A stretch of DNA of 64,000 bases, from assembly GCF_913063425.1 (NCBI RefSeq), contig NZ_CAJXYK010000008.1:91665-155664 (forward strand). The letters run 5' to 3'. This DNA is from an uncultured Thiohalocapsa sp. GTDB taxonomy: Bacteria; Pseudomonadota; Gammaproteobacteria; Chromatiales; Chromatiaceae. Both the position numbers and the translations under genes were made by a program. This document shows positions 28,898-36,482 of this stretch, piece by piece; position 1 is the first letter of the stretch; every line of letters begins with the position of its first letter. Under the pieces are notes generated by a model. The model was not told where the DNA came from and did not search any database. It saw nothing but the letters and a program-made list of their open reading frames with translations.

Positions 28898-29386
28898 TTA
28901 CTCCCCGCCGCTCTGCTGCTTGATGAGCACACGGATCTCGCCCGGACGCGGCAGCCCTTTGATGGTGAGCTCCGGCTCATCGCCGGTGGTGTAGATGACA
29001 AGATCCCCGGCGTTCAGGAGCCGCTGCAGCAGCGACTGCCTGACCCGCACCGTGCGCACCGAGGCCATGTTGGTCTCGGTGTACTGCTTGTTCAGAAAGC
29101 CGTGGGTCCACACCAGCTCGTGCGCGGTGATCTCCAGGTGGTCGAACAGCGCGCTGATCCACCAGCCGAGCAGCTGCAGCAGACCCCAGGCGATGAGCAG
29201 GTAGCCGACATAGCGCAGATCCGCCCAGGCCGGCAAGGGCGTGTCCGCCAGCAGCGCCGAGACGTAGGGGATGCTGCCGGTGACGGCGATGTAGGCGCCG
29301 GCCAGCACCAGGAGCCAGTTGAAGAGGGTTCCGAACGGGTGCATCCGCCAAACCGACGGTCTCGCTGCGTACAATGGCTGGGACAT
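28898..29386 (-). CDS. Bacterial PH-domain (bPH2) membrane protein
   Basis: A 162-residue inner-membrane protein. Two membrane segments (TLFNWLLVLAGAYIAVTGSI; DLRYVGYLLIAWGLLQLLGW) are followed by a bacterial pleckstrin-homology domain (DHLEITAHELVWTHGFLNKQ, MASVRTVRVRQSLLQRLLNA, GDLVIYTTGDEPELTIKGLP). It resembles YdbS/YdbT-type proteins of unknown function. ATG 29386 precedes the first conserved residues; upstream codons in the frame lack similarity. It is upstream of, and nearly abuts, the SBP gene (co-transcribed), and divergent from the leader-kinase unit. Confidence 0.82.
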   Translation of the reverse strand: MSQPLYAARPSVWRMHPFGTLFNWLLVLAGAYIAVTGSIPYVSALLADTPLPAWADLRYVGYLLIAWGLLQLLGWWISALFDHLEITAHELVWTHGFLNKQYTETNMASVRTVRVRQSLLQRLLNAGDLVIYTTGDEPELTIKGLPRPGEIRVLIKQQSGGE

Positions 29387-29460
29387 CGGACGGCTCCTTG
29401 GGGCCAGGTCGCGGGCACGAAAAGGCGCGCAGATACTACCAGTAACCACGGGGGAGTGAC

Positions 29461-29553
29461 ATGCAGCCGGCGTCCATTACGAGCATTTGCGCACAGGCCG
29501 CCGCACGCATGGCGGCCACGCTTCTGCCGCAGCCCAGCGCGGCATCCGCGTGA
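29461..29553 (+). CDS. 30-codon leader ORF coupled to histidine kinase
   Basis: ATG 29461 is preceded by GGGGGAG at good spacing and opens a 30-residue frame (MQPASITSICAQAAARMAAT and ten more residues). Its stop overlaps the kinase ATG as TGATG. The kinase start itself has no Shine-Dalgarno sequence, so its translation probably depends on ribosomes finishing this small frame. There is no recognisable attenuation motif or codon run; the peptide is Ala-rich and may be non-functional in itself. The alternative is an in-frame TTG start (29487) for the kinase that would make this frame spurious. Confidence 0.5.
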   Translation: MQPASITSICAQAAARMAATLLPQPSAASA

Positions 29554-31295
29554 TGCGCGAGCGAGCGCTGCGCGGGCGCGAGCGCCTGGCCCTGCTGGTG
29601 CTGCTGGTGACGGTCGCCCTCGGTGCCGCCGGCGGCGCCATCGCCGTGCTCCTGGACGTCGCCATGACCGAGCAGCGGCGGCTGCTGGCGGGGCTCGCCG
29701 ACGGCCAGGCCCGACTCATCGAGGCCGTCGGACAATTCGATCAGCGCTTCTCCCAGGACTTTCCCGCCGGCGCCATGGCTGCGACCCTGGAGCAGGTCCG
29801 CCGTGCCGCGCGCACCTACGGTGGTCTCGGGCGCAGCGGCGAGCTGGTGCTCGCGCACCGCACCGGCGACGCCATCGAGTTCCTCGTCGCCGGCGGCGAC
29901 GCCGAGCGCGCACTGCCGCGCAGCGTGCCCTGGCGCTCCGGCCTCGCCGAGCCCATGCGCGCCGCCCTGTCCGGCGCCGGGCGTGTGCTGGTCGGGCGCG
30001 ACTACGACGGCACCCGGGTCCTCGCCGCCGCCGAGCCGCTTCCGGCCCTGGGCTGGGGCCTGGTGGCCAAGGTGGATCTGGACGAGATCCGCCGGCCCTT
30101 CGTGCGCGCCGCGCTGCTGGCACTCGGCATCACGCTGCTGCTGGCGGCGGCGGGCGCGGTGCTCTTCTTTCGCATCACAGACCCCCTGCTGCGCCGCCTC
30201 GCCACCAACGAGGCGCGCTTCCGCGCCCTGTTCGAGAGCGCGCCGCTCGGCATCGGCCTGGTGCAGCAGGACGGCCGGGTCGCCCTGAGCAATCCGGCGC
30301 TGCAGCGCATCCTCGGCCGCGATGCACAGACGCTGTCGACACAGGGCTTCGGCGAGTTCACCCATCCGGACGATGTCGCGGCCGACCTGACGCAATACCG
30401 GGCGCTCTGGGCCGGCGACATCCGGGGCTACCACCTCGACAAGCGCTACCTGCGCCCCGACGGCAGCCTGGTCTGGGGCCACCTCACCGTGGCCCTGATG
30501 CAGGGCGCCGACGGCAGGCCCCTTGGCGCCGTCGGCATGGTGGAGGACATCACCGCTGCCAAGCGCATGCAGGCTGAGCTCCAGGAAGCGCAGGAAAAAT
30601 CCCTGCAGATGGAGAAGCTCTCGGCGCTCGGGACCTTCGTCGGCGGCATTGCGCACGAGATCAAGAACCCGCTCATGGGGCTCTCCAACTACATCGCCCA
30701 CGTTGAGGCGAATCTCGCCGACCCGGCGATGCTGGACGTGCTGGCCCGGGCCCAAACCCAGGTGCGCCGCATCGGGCGCATCGTCGACGGCGTGCTCGGC
30801 TACGCCCGCGGCGACGACAGCGAGCTGCACCGCCTGGACCCGGCGCAGGTGGCGGCCGACGTGGTGCTGCTGGTGCAGAGCGAGCTGAAGCGCTGGTCCG
30901 TCCAGCTGCTCACCGACACACCGGAGACCCCGCTGGCGGTGATCAGCAACCGCGACGCACTGAGTCAGGCGCTGCTGAATCTGGTGCTGAACGCCATCCA
31001 GGCGCTGCGGGATGTCGAGCGCCGCGAGCTATGCATCGGCATCAGCGCGCGGGGCGGGCGCGTTGCCATCAGCGTCTGTGACACGGGTCCGGGCGTGCCG
31101 GCCGACATCCGGCGGCGCATCTACGACCCCTTCTTCACCACCAAGCCGCCGGGTGAAGGCACCGGTCTCGGCCTGAGCGTGGCCCTGCGCGGCATCGAGT
31201 CCGTCGGCGGCGAGCTTAAGCTCACGGACAATCCGGGCGGCGGCGCCTGCTTCACGCTCCTGCTGCCGGCGGCCACGCGCGACGAGCCCAGGTGA
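29553..31295 (+). CDS. PAS-domain sensor histidine kinase
   Basis: A 580-residue membrane sensor kinase. TM1 (~12-34, LALLVLLVTVALGAAGGAIA) and TM2 (~185-205, LLALGITLLLAAAGAVLFF) flank a periplasmic dCache-like sensor region. A PAS domain (~215-340, RALFESAPLGIGLVQQDGRV) and a dimerisation helix with phospho-acceptor H368 (GGIAHEIKNPLMGLSNYI) follow. The NtrB-like ATPase domain has N-box NLVLNAIQAL, G1 DTGPGVP and G2 GTGLGLSV. No response regulator gene is nearby, so it is an orphan kinase. Start 29553 is set by overlap with the leader frame. Confidence 0.9.
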   Translation: MRERALRGRERLALLVLLVTVALGAAGGAIAVLLDVAMTEQRRLLAGLADGQARLIEAVGQFDQRFSQDFPAGAMAATLEQVRRAARTYGGLGRSGELVLAHRTGDAIEFLVAGGDAERALPRSVPWRSGLAEPMRAALSGAGRVLVGRDYDGTRVLAAAEPLPALGWGLVAKVDLDEIRRPFVRAALLALGITLLLAAAGAVLFFRITDPLLRRLATNEARFRALFESAPLGIGLVQQDGRVALSNPALQRILGRDAQTLSTQGFGEFTHPDDVAADLTQYRALWAGDIRGYHLDKRYLRPDGSLVWGHLTVALMQGADGRPLGAVGMVEDITAAKRMQAELQEAQEKSLQMEKLSALGTFVGGIAHEIKNPLMGLSNYIAHVEANLADPAMLDVLARAQTQVRRIGRIVDGVLGYARGDDSELHRLDPAQVAADVVLLVQSELKRWSVQLLTDTPETPLAVISNRDALSQALLNLVLNAIQALRDVERRELCIGISARGGRVAISVCDTGPGVPADIRRRIYDPFFTTKPPGEGTGLGLSVALRGIESVGGELKLTDNPGGGACFTLLLPAATRDEPR

Positions 31296-31319
31296 GCCGC
31301 ATCTGGGATGGCCTGCCCA

Positions 31320-32588
31320 TCAGCCCGTCTCGGCGCCACCCACCGGCCGGCGCCTGGCGGTGGCGATGGCGGCGAGGCGGGCGCGACGAATGGCCTCCGG
31401 GATGCGCCTCTGGTCGGTGGTGGCGGCGGCAATGGCGCGCTGATTCACCTGCCGGGCGGCGCGGGCGCAGCGGCGCACCAGCTCCCCCTGCGGGTAGGCC
31501 CGCTCCTCGAAGCCGGTGCGACCGCGATAGTCCGCCTCGCAGGCCAGCAGCATCTGCTCCAGTCGCCCCGGACGGCGGAACAGGTCCACGGCCTCCAGCA
31601 TGCCGAGCAGGGTCGCGGGCCTGACGTCCGCCGCCTGGTGCACCAGGCCGTGCCAGCGTGCGGTGAGGCGGGCCAGCTCGCAGAAGCGCTTCGGCACCTT
31701 GTAGCGTGCACAGATGTCCGCCACCAGCGCGACACTGCGCGCCTCGTGGCCATGATGGCGCGGCCATTGCTCGCGCGGTGTGGTGCCTTTGCCCAGGTCA
31801 TGGCAGAGGGCGGCGAAGCGCACCTCGGCGGCATCCGTGAGCCGTGCCGCGGTGTCCACCACCAGCATCACGTGCTCGCCCGTGTCGATCTCCGGGTGGG
31901 CTTGGGACGGCTGTGGTACGCCCCAGAGGCGGTCCAGCTCCGGCAGCAGTCGCGCCAGGGCGCCGCACGCCCGCAGCACGGTGAAAAAGCGCGACGGCCT
32001 GGACTCGGACAGGGCCTTGGCCATTTCCTGCCACACCCGCTCCGGCACCAGGGCATCCACCTCGCCCGCGGTGACCATGTCCCGCATCAGCGCCATGGTC
32101 TGGTCGGCGACGCGAAAGCCGAGCTCAGCGAAGCGCGCCGCGAAGCGGGCCACCCGCAGGATGCGCACCGGGTCTTCCACGAAGGCCGGCGACACATGCC
32201 GCAGCACCCGGGCCTTCAGGTCCGCGACGCCGCCGAAGGGGTCGATGATGCGCCCATCCCAGTCCTCGGCAAGGGCGTTGATGGTGAGGTCCCGGCGCGC
32301 CAGGTCCTGCTCCAGCGTCACCGTGGCTGAGGCATGCACCTCGAAGCCATGGTAGCCGGGCGCGGACTTGCGCTCGGTGCGGGCCAGCGCGTACTCGTCT
32401 TTGGTCTCCGGGTGCAGAAAGACGGGGAAGTCCCTGCCCACCTGGGTGAAGCCGCGCCGCTGCATCTCCTGCGGCGTGGCGCCCACCACCACATAGTCGG
32501 ACTCGTCCACCGGCAGGCACAGCAGGCGGTCGCGCACGGCCCCGCCCACCAGGTAGATCTCCAACCCATCGGTGGCGGCGCCGCTCAC
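31320..32588 (-). CDS. cca: CCA tRNA nucleotidyltransferase (multifunctional, HD-type)
   Basis: A 422-residue tRNA nucleotidyltransferase that adds or repairs the 3' CCA end. The class II catalytic head is clear: IYLVGGAVRDRLLCLP, ESDYVVVGATPQEM, and the RRDLTINALAED and EDPVRILRVARFAARF helices. The C-terminal HD domain (RFAALCHDLGKGTTP, HGHEARSVALVADIC) marks the multifunctional gammaproteobacterial form with 2',3'-cyclic phosphodiesterase/phosphatase activity. The first metal aspartate pair is read as DESDY (E. coli type has DxD-like DEKD). GTG 32588 is preferred (GGAG eight bases upstream); TTG 32564 is an alternative. Convergent with the kinase gene (24 bases apart). Confidence 0.94.
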   Translation of the reverse strand: MSGAATDGLEIYLVGGAVRDRLLCLPVDESDYVVVGATPQEMQRRGFTQVGRDFPVFLHPETKDEYALARTERKSAPGYHGFEVHASATVTLEQDLARRDLTINALAEDWDGRIIDPFGGVADLKARVLRHVSPAFVEDPVRILRVARFAARFAELGFRVADQTMALMRDMVTAGEVDALVPERVWQEMAKALSESRPSRFFTVLRACGALARLLPELDRLWGVPQPSQAHPEIDTGEHVMLVVDTAARLTDAAEVRFAALCHDLGKGTTPREQWPRHHGHEARSVALVADICARYKVPKRFCELARLTARWHGLVHQAADVRPATLLGMLEAVDLFRRPGRLEQMLLACEADYRGRTGFEERAYPQGELVRRCARAARQVNQRAIAAATTDQRRIPEAIRRARLAAIATARRRPVGGAETG

Positions 32589-32624
32589 GCGCCCTGCTCC
32601 GCGCCCTGCTCCGCGCCCTGCTCC
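32589..32624 (-). repeat. 12-bp tandem repeat (x3) carrying Shine-Dalgarno of cca
   Basis: Three perfect copies of a 12-bp unit; on the minus strand each reads GGAGCAGGGCGC and the last abuts the GTG start of cca. Each unit therefore contains a GGAG, and the nearest is eight bases from the start codon. In the coding frame the repeat would encode GAEQ three times, explaining the longer open frame without implying translation. The rest of the 288-base gap up to 32876 has a TATAAC hexamer near 32750 but no clear promoter. Confidence 0.85.
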
Positions 32625-32876
32625 GTGCCGTGCGGCGCGCACGCCGCGGCCGGCGCCCACGAGGAGGTGGCGCCCGCTGCCCGGTGGCGGGCGTCTGCGG
32701 CCATGTGCTCCGTTGCCATCGTCGCTCCGCTGGCGGGTTGGCCCCGGATTATAACGCTGCGGCTCCGGGGCTCCGACAGGGCTTGCCGGAGGATGTCATC
32801 GGACACGCCGGGCCGCGCGCACCGGGCAAGTCGGTACAATTCGGGGTTTCGGCTCCTGCACGCGGATTGAGACCCC

Positions 32877-33365
32877 ATGCTGCGCCTACTGGGCTATCTC
32901 CTGATCCTGGCCGTACTCGGCTACGGCCTCTGGCCCTACTACACGGTGTTTCGCGTGGATGACGCGGTGCGCGATGCGGACCCCGAAACGCTCGCGCCGT
33001 TCGTGGACCTGGCGGCCATCCAGGCGCGCTACGCCAAGCGCATCCGCACCGCCGTGCCCGCCTTCGAGCCGCGCCCGGACCCGGGTGCGGACCAGGTGGT
33101 GGTATGGCTCAAGAGCAACTTGCCGCGGCTGGGTGATGCGGCGCTGGATCAGGCCATCACGCTTGAGTGGGTGCAGAGCAGCCTGCGTGAGGCGGCGCAG
33201 CGCACCACCGAGAGCCGCCCGGCGCTCTTCATGGACGCCATCGACTTCGCCTTCTTCGAGGCCTGGAACCGCTTTGTGATTCGCGTCGGCCCGCTCGGCA
33301 GCGAGACCCACGTCGTGCTCGGCCTGGACGGCAAGGACTGGCGCATCGTGGACCTGGTGCGCTGA
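32877..33365 (+). CDS. DUF2939 domain-containing membrane-anchored protein
   Basis: A 162-residue protein with an N-terminal membrane anchor (LLGYLLILAVLGYGLWPYYT) followed by the DUF2939 domain: VFRVDDAVRDADPETLAPFV, IQARYAKRIRTAVPA and FEAWNRFVIRVG near the end. Family members are small periplasm-facing proteins of unknown function. GAGA lies just upstream of ATG 32877. No neighbour suggests a specific role. It is convergent with the zinc-ribbon membrane protein gene. Confidence 0.78.
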   Translation: MLRLLGYLLILAVLGYGLWPYYTVFRVDDAVRDADPETLAPFVDLAAIQARYAKRIRTAVPAFEPRPDPGADQVVVWLKSNLPRLGDAALDQAITLEWVQSSLREAAQRTTESRPALFMDAIDFAFFEAWNRFVIRVGPLGSETHVVLGLDGKDWRIVDLVR

Positions 33366-33397
33366 GGGTGTCGCGCGGGCAGGCACTCGGGGCTGCG

Positions 33398-33769
33398 TCA
33401 ATGCACCAGCTTGTCGTGGTCCAGCAGCAGCAGCCGGCAGCGCGGGCAGTGCCAGGCCATGTTGGCGGCGGGCCGCAGGTGCATGCTGAGGGTGTTGGGC
33501 AGCGCTCTGCCGATGTGCGCGAAGAGCCCGGGGCGGCCGCGCGCCCGGGGCGAGAAGATGGCCCCCTTGCCCAGCATTACCCAGCCCTGCTCCATGGCGG
33601 CCCCGCACTCGGGGCAGCCATAGTCCCGGCCCTGCCAGAGTGCCGGGTCGTCGGGCACGGCGCGGTTGCGCTTGTGTATCCACACCACCAGAGCAAACAG
33701 CAGGCCCAGTGCAAGCAGGCCGCCGGCGACACTGACGAGGATGGGCATGAGCTGGCCTGCATCGGCCAT
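33398..33769 (-). CDS. Membrane protein with C-terminal zinc-ribbon-like domain
   Basis: A 123-residue protein: one N-terminal membrane helix (LVSVAGGLLALGLLFALVVW), then a cytoplasmic or periplasmic domain with two cysteine pairs, GCPECGAAMEQGW and WHCPRCRLLLLDH, which probably bind one zinc ion. The domain between them (RALPNTLSMHLRPAANMAWH) is of DUF6487-like type. ATG 33769 has GGAG eight bases upstream. Function unknown. Confidence 0.65.
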   Translation of the reverse strand: MADAGQLMPILVSVAGGLLALGLLFALVVWIHKRNRAVPDDPALWQGRDYGCPECGAAMEQGWVMLGKGAIFSPRARGRPGLFAHIGRALPNTLSMHLRPAANMAWHCPRCRLLLLDHDKLVH

Positions 33770-33870
33770 GGGCCGGGCTCCGTTGCGAGGTCGCCGCGCC
33801 GCGGGGCGGCTCCGCAACAAGCTCCCACAAGGCGCGACTCGGTACTGTGCGCCGCCTCACGCCACCGCAG

Positions 33871-33892
33871 CCCCACCCCGCAAGGGGTGGGG
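33871..33892. other. GNRA-type hairpin in divergent intergenic region
   Basis: CCCCACCCC (33871-33879), a GCAA tetraloop and GGGGTGGGG (33884-33892) form a perfect 9-bp stem. It lies 75 bases before the phospholipase-like gene without a T-tract, so it is not a standard terminator. It could be a structured 5' leader element on the plus strand. Confidence 0.5.
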
Positions 33893-33966
33893 AGGCCGCA
33901 GCGGCGGCTCGGCTAAGATTGCGCCTTTCTCCGCTGCTGATCTGCGCTGCTGATGGAGCCCCGACC

Positions 33967-34353
33967 ATGATACGACGCAACACCACCCTTGCCGCCCTGC
34001 TGCTGCTCATCGCCGGCGATGCCGCCGCCTTCAAGTGCATGCCCATCTACGGCAACTGGTGCGGCATCGACCATCCGCGCCGGGGCATGCCGCCGCCGGT
34101 GGATGCCTTCGACGCCGCCTGCATGCGCCATGACCTCTGCACCGCCGCCACACCGGTGGACCGGCCCTGCGATATCGCCTTCGTCAACGAGCTGCACGGC
34201 ATCGCCGCGCAGGTGGGCGGCATGCCCCGGCCGCTGCAATGGGCCGAGTATGTCATCCGGCTGAAGGCCGGTGGGCCCTGGACCGGCATGCCCATGCCGA
34301 CGCCCTGGGATGCCATGGGGGCCTTCTCCAGCCTGACTGCGCCTTGTTGGTGA
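33967..34353 (+). CDS. Secreted phospholipase A2-like protein
   Basis: A 128-residue exported protein with a signal peptide (MIRRNTTLAALLLLIAGDAA, cleavage ~AFK). The PLA2 core is visible: calcium-loop-like IYGNWCGIDHP (29-36), and the catalytic helix ACMRHDLCTAA with C52, H55, D56 and C58 in the CxxHDxC arrangement. Further cysteines could complete disulfides. GGAG is eight bases upstream of ATG. Bacterial and phage-related secreted PLA2 proteins are uncommon; the His-Asp dyad suggests activity on phospholipids outside the cytoplasm. It is monocistronic, with the hairpin element in its leader region. Confidence 0.82.
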   Translation: MIRRNTTLAALLLLIAGDAAAFKCMPIYGNWCGIDHPRRGMPPPVDAFDAACMRHDLCTAATPVDRPCDIAFVNELHGIAAQVGGMPRPLQWAEYVIRLKAGGPWTGMPMPTPWDAMGAFSSLTAPCW

Positions 34354-34416
34354 TGCCGGGCAAGTGCCCGCTGCTCCGACGCAGCGGGTCCGTGCCCTGG
34401 GAACGGGCCTGACCGA

Positions 34417-35922
34417 TCAGGCCCTGGCGCTCAGCGTCACGTCCTCGAGGCCGTCGTACTGTCCGTCCGGCGCCAGCCGGTAGCCGGTCACGCCCAGCCG
34501 TGCCGCCAGCACCTGGTCTTCGAACCAGAGCGGCACATAGGGCAGGTCCAGGTGCAGCAGGTGCTGGAGCGAGCGGTAGAGCGCCGCCTGCCGCTGCGGG
34601 TCCGGCTCCGCGGCGGCGGCGTCGATGAGCCGGTCCGCGGCGGGGCTGAGGTAGCGCCCGCGGTTGGCACCCGCCGGCGGCATGGCGCTGCTGTGGAAGG
34701 CGTAGCGGAAGATGTCCGGGCTGCGGATACCCACCCAGGTGAGGCTGTAGAGCTGGAAGCGCCCGGCCTTGACGTCGCCGAAGAAGGTACCCCAGTCGTA
34801 GCTCTGCACCCGCACCTCGATGCCGACCTCGCCGAGCTGGGCCTGAATCACCGTGGCCAGGCGTACGCGGAAGGGATCGCTCGAGGTCTTGCAGCTGAGC
34901 CGCAGCGGACGGCCGGGACCATAGCCCGCCTGCGCGAGCAACGCCCGTGCCCGCGCCGGGTTGTGCGCATAGGGCGTCAGGTCGGCGGCACCCGCCCAGT
35001 GCTCCGGCGGGAACAACGCCTCGGCCAGCCGGCCGTTGCCCCGGAACAGCCAGCGGAGGATGGCCGCGCGGTCGATGGCGTGGGCGATGGCCCGGCGCAC
35101 CTCGGGCTGCCCCGTCGCCGGGTCCGCCAGATTGAGCCCGAGGTAGGAGAAATTGACGCCCGGCGCCCGCGCCACCTGCACCTCCGGCCGGGCACGCAGG
35201 TAATCCACCAGCTCCGGCGGCAGATCGTTCTGAAGCAGTTGCGCCTCGCCGCGCAGCAGCTTCATGACGCGGACGTTCGGGTCCTTCACCGTCACCAGCT
35301 CCAGGGCCTGCCCATCGCGCCGGCGCGTCAGTGCGAGCCTGCCCGGCTCCGGCCAGCAGGCGAGCCGCAGCGGCCCACTGCCCACCGGCGCTCGCTGAAA
35401 CCCGTGGCCGGCCTCCACCAGCCGCGCCGGCAGAATACCGATGCCGAGGTGGTAGGCGAAGAGCGGCTCCGGCGCCTTCAGGTGGACATCCAGGGTGCGC
35501 TCGTCGCGCACCACCAGCCGGTCGATCACGGACAGCACGGCACGATGGTGGGAGGCCGTCGCCGGGTCCAGCACAGAGGCATAGGTCGCCGCCACGTCCG
35601 CCGCCCGCACCGGGGTGCCGTCGCTGAAGGGCGCAATGTGGTCCCGCAGCCGAAAGCGCCAATGCGTGGGCGAGCGCTGCTCCACATCGGCGATGCCCGG
35701 GATCGGTCGGCTCGCGGCATCGAAGGCCACCAGCCGCGCGTAGAGCAGTCGGTTGACCCGCTCGGACACCGCATCCGTCGCGAGGCGCGGGTCGAGGTTG
35801 CGGGGCTCCGTGGCGATGGCGAAGCGCAGCGTATCCGCAGCCGGCGCGCGCCGCCCACAGCCGGCGGCGACACCCAGCAGCGGAGCGCCGGCCGCGGCCC
35901 GGATCAGCGCCCGGCGGCGCAC
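34417..35922 (-). CDS. Peptide/nickel-type ABC transporter substrate-binding lipoprotein (SBP_bac_5)
   Basis: A ~501-residue extracellular solute-binding protein of family 5 (oligopeptide/dipeptide/nickel class). The N-terminus VRRRALIRAAAGAPLLGVAA runs into GCG, a lipobox-like Cys preceded by arginines. SBP_bac_5 landmarks are TLRFAIATEPRNLDPRLATD, FSDGTPVRAADVAATYASVL, NFSYLGLNLADPATGQPEVR and RRAIAHAIDRAAILRWLF. The start is uncertain: GTG 35922 (just before the signal) is listed, TTG 35931 is equally possible, and the furthest in-frame start, 36033, would run deep into the CYTH gene. No permease genes adjoin it. It lies 44 bases downstream of the CYTH gene. Confidence 0.85.
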   Translation of the reverse strand: MRRRALIRAAAGAPLLGVAAGCGRRAPAADTLRFAIATEPRNLDPRLATDAVSERVNRLLYARLVAFDAASRPIPGIADVEQRSPTHWRFRLRDHIAPFSDGTPVRAADVAATYASVLDPATASHHRAVLSVIDRLVVRDERTLDVHLKAPEPLFAYHLGIGILPARLVEAGHGFQRAPVGSGPLRLACWPEPGRLALTRRRDGQALELVTVKDPNVRVMKLLRGEAQLLQNDLPPELVDYLRARPEVQVARAPGVNFSYLGLNLADPATGQPEVRRAIAHAIDRAAILRWLFRGNGRLAEALFPPEHWAGAADLTPYAHNPARARALLAQAGYGPGRPLRLSCKTSSDPFRVRLATVIQAQLGEVGIEVRVQSYDWGTFFGDVKAGRFQLYSLTWVGIRSPDIFRYAFHSSAMPPAGANRGRYLSPAADRLIDAAAAEPDPQRQAALYRSLQHLLHLDLPYVPLWFEDQVLAARLGVTGYRLAPDGQYDGLEDVTLSARA

Positions 35923-35965
35923 GACGGACAAGCCATGGGTCGCGGCCGGCTCACCGCTGCCGACC

Positions 35966-36433
35966 TCACCAGTGCCGGTAGGGATGCCGTGCCAGGTTGA
36001 CGTTGTAGAAGCGCCCGTCTCCGGTGACCTCACGGCCCGCCCAGTCGGGCATGTCGAAGGCCTCGTCCTCGTGGCTGAGCTCCACCTCGGCCATGACCAG
36101 GCCCGCGTTGTCGCCCGCGAAGACGTCCAGGTCCCAGACGTGCCCGCCGTGGCGCACGCGGTAGCGCACCTTGTCGATGGGTGCGGAGACGGCGAGCTCT
36201 TCCAGCATGGCCGCGGCGTCCTCGGGCGGGATGGGATACTCGTACTCGCTGCGGCTCGGGCCCTGCATCATGCCCTTGATGGTGAGCCAGGCCTGCTCCC
36301 CCGCCACGCGCACGCGCACCGTGGCGTTCTGGTTGTTGGCGAGATAGCCCTGCATGATGCGGGTCTCGGACTCCACGGCGTCCCGCCAGCCCTCGCCCTG
36401 CACCAGGAATTTGCGCTCGATTTCGGTCGGCAT
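35966..36433 (-). CDS. CYTH-domain triphosphatase
   Basis: A 155-residue CYTH protein. The hallmark EIERKFLVQG (ExExK-type) opens the sequence, followed by IMQGYLANNQNATVRVRVAG, AWLTIKGMMQG, EYEYPIPPEDAAAMLEELAV and VWDLDVFAGDNAGLVMAEVE. These give the charged tunnel lining typical of inorganic triphosphatases (YgiF N-domain/NeuTTM type). The expected reaction is hydrolysis of tripolyphosphate or a related triphosphate with a divalent metal. Start ATG 36433 directly precedes the motif. It is adjacent to rlmD upstream and the binding-protein gene downstream, all on the minus strand. Confidence 0.9.
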   Translation of the reverse strand: MPTEIERKFLVQGEGWRDAVESETRIMQGYLANNQNATVRVRVAGEQAWLTIKGMMQGPSRSEYEYPIPPEDAAAMLEELAVSAPIDKVRYRVRHGGHVWDLDVFAGDNAGLVMAEVELSHEDEAFDMPDWAGREVTGDGRFYNVNLARHPYRHW

Positions 36434-36482
36434 GGAAGGAGCCTCTGCTCAGGTTGCGCACTGCCGGCAGCAGCCGGCCGCA

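Noticed and set aside
28012..31295. A three-part sensing system of SBP, PH protein and histidine kinase
   Set aside because: The kinase is divergent from the other two, its own sensor region is complete, and nothing in sequence ties the binding protein to it; kept only as speculation.
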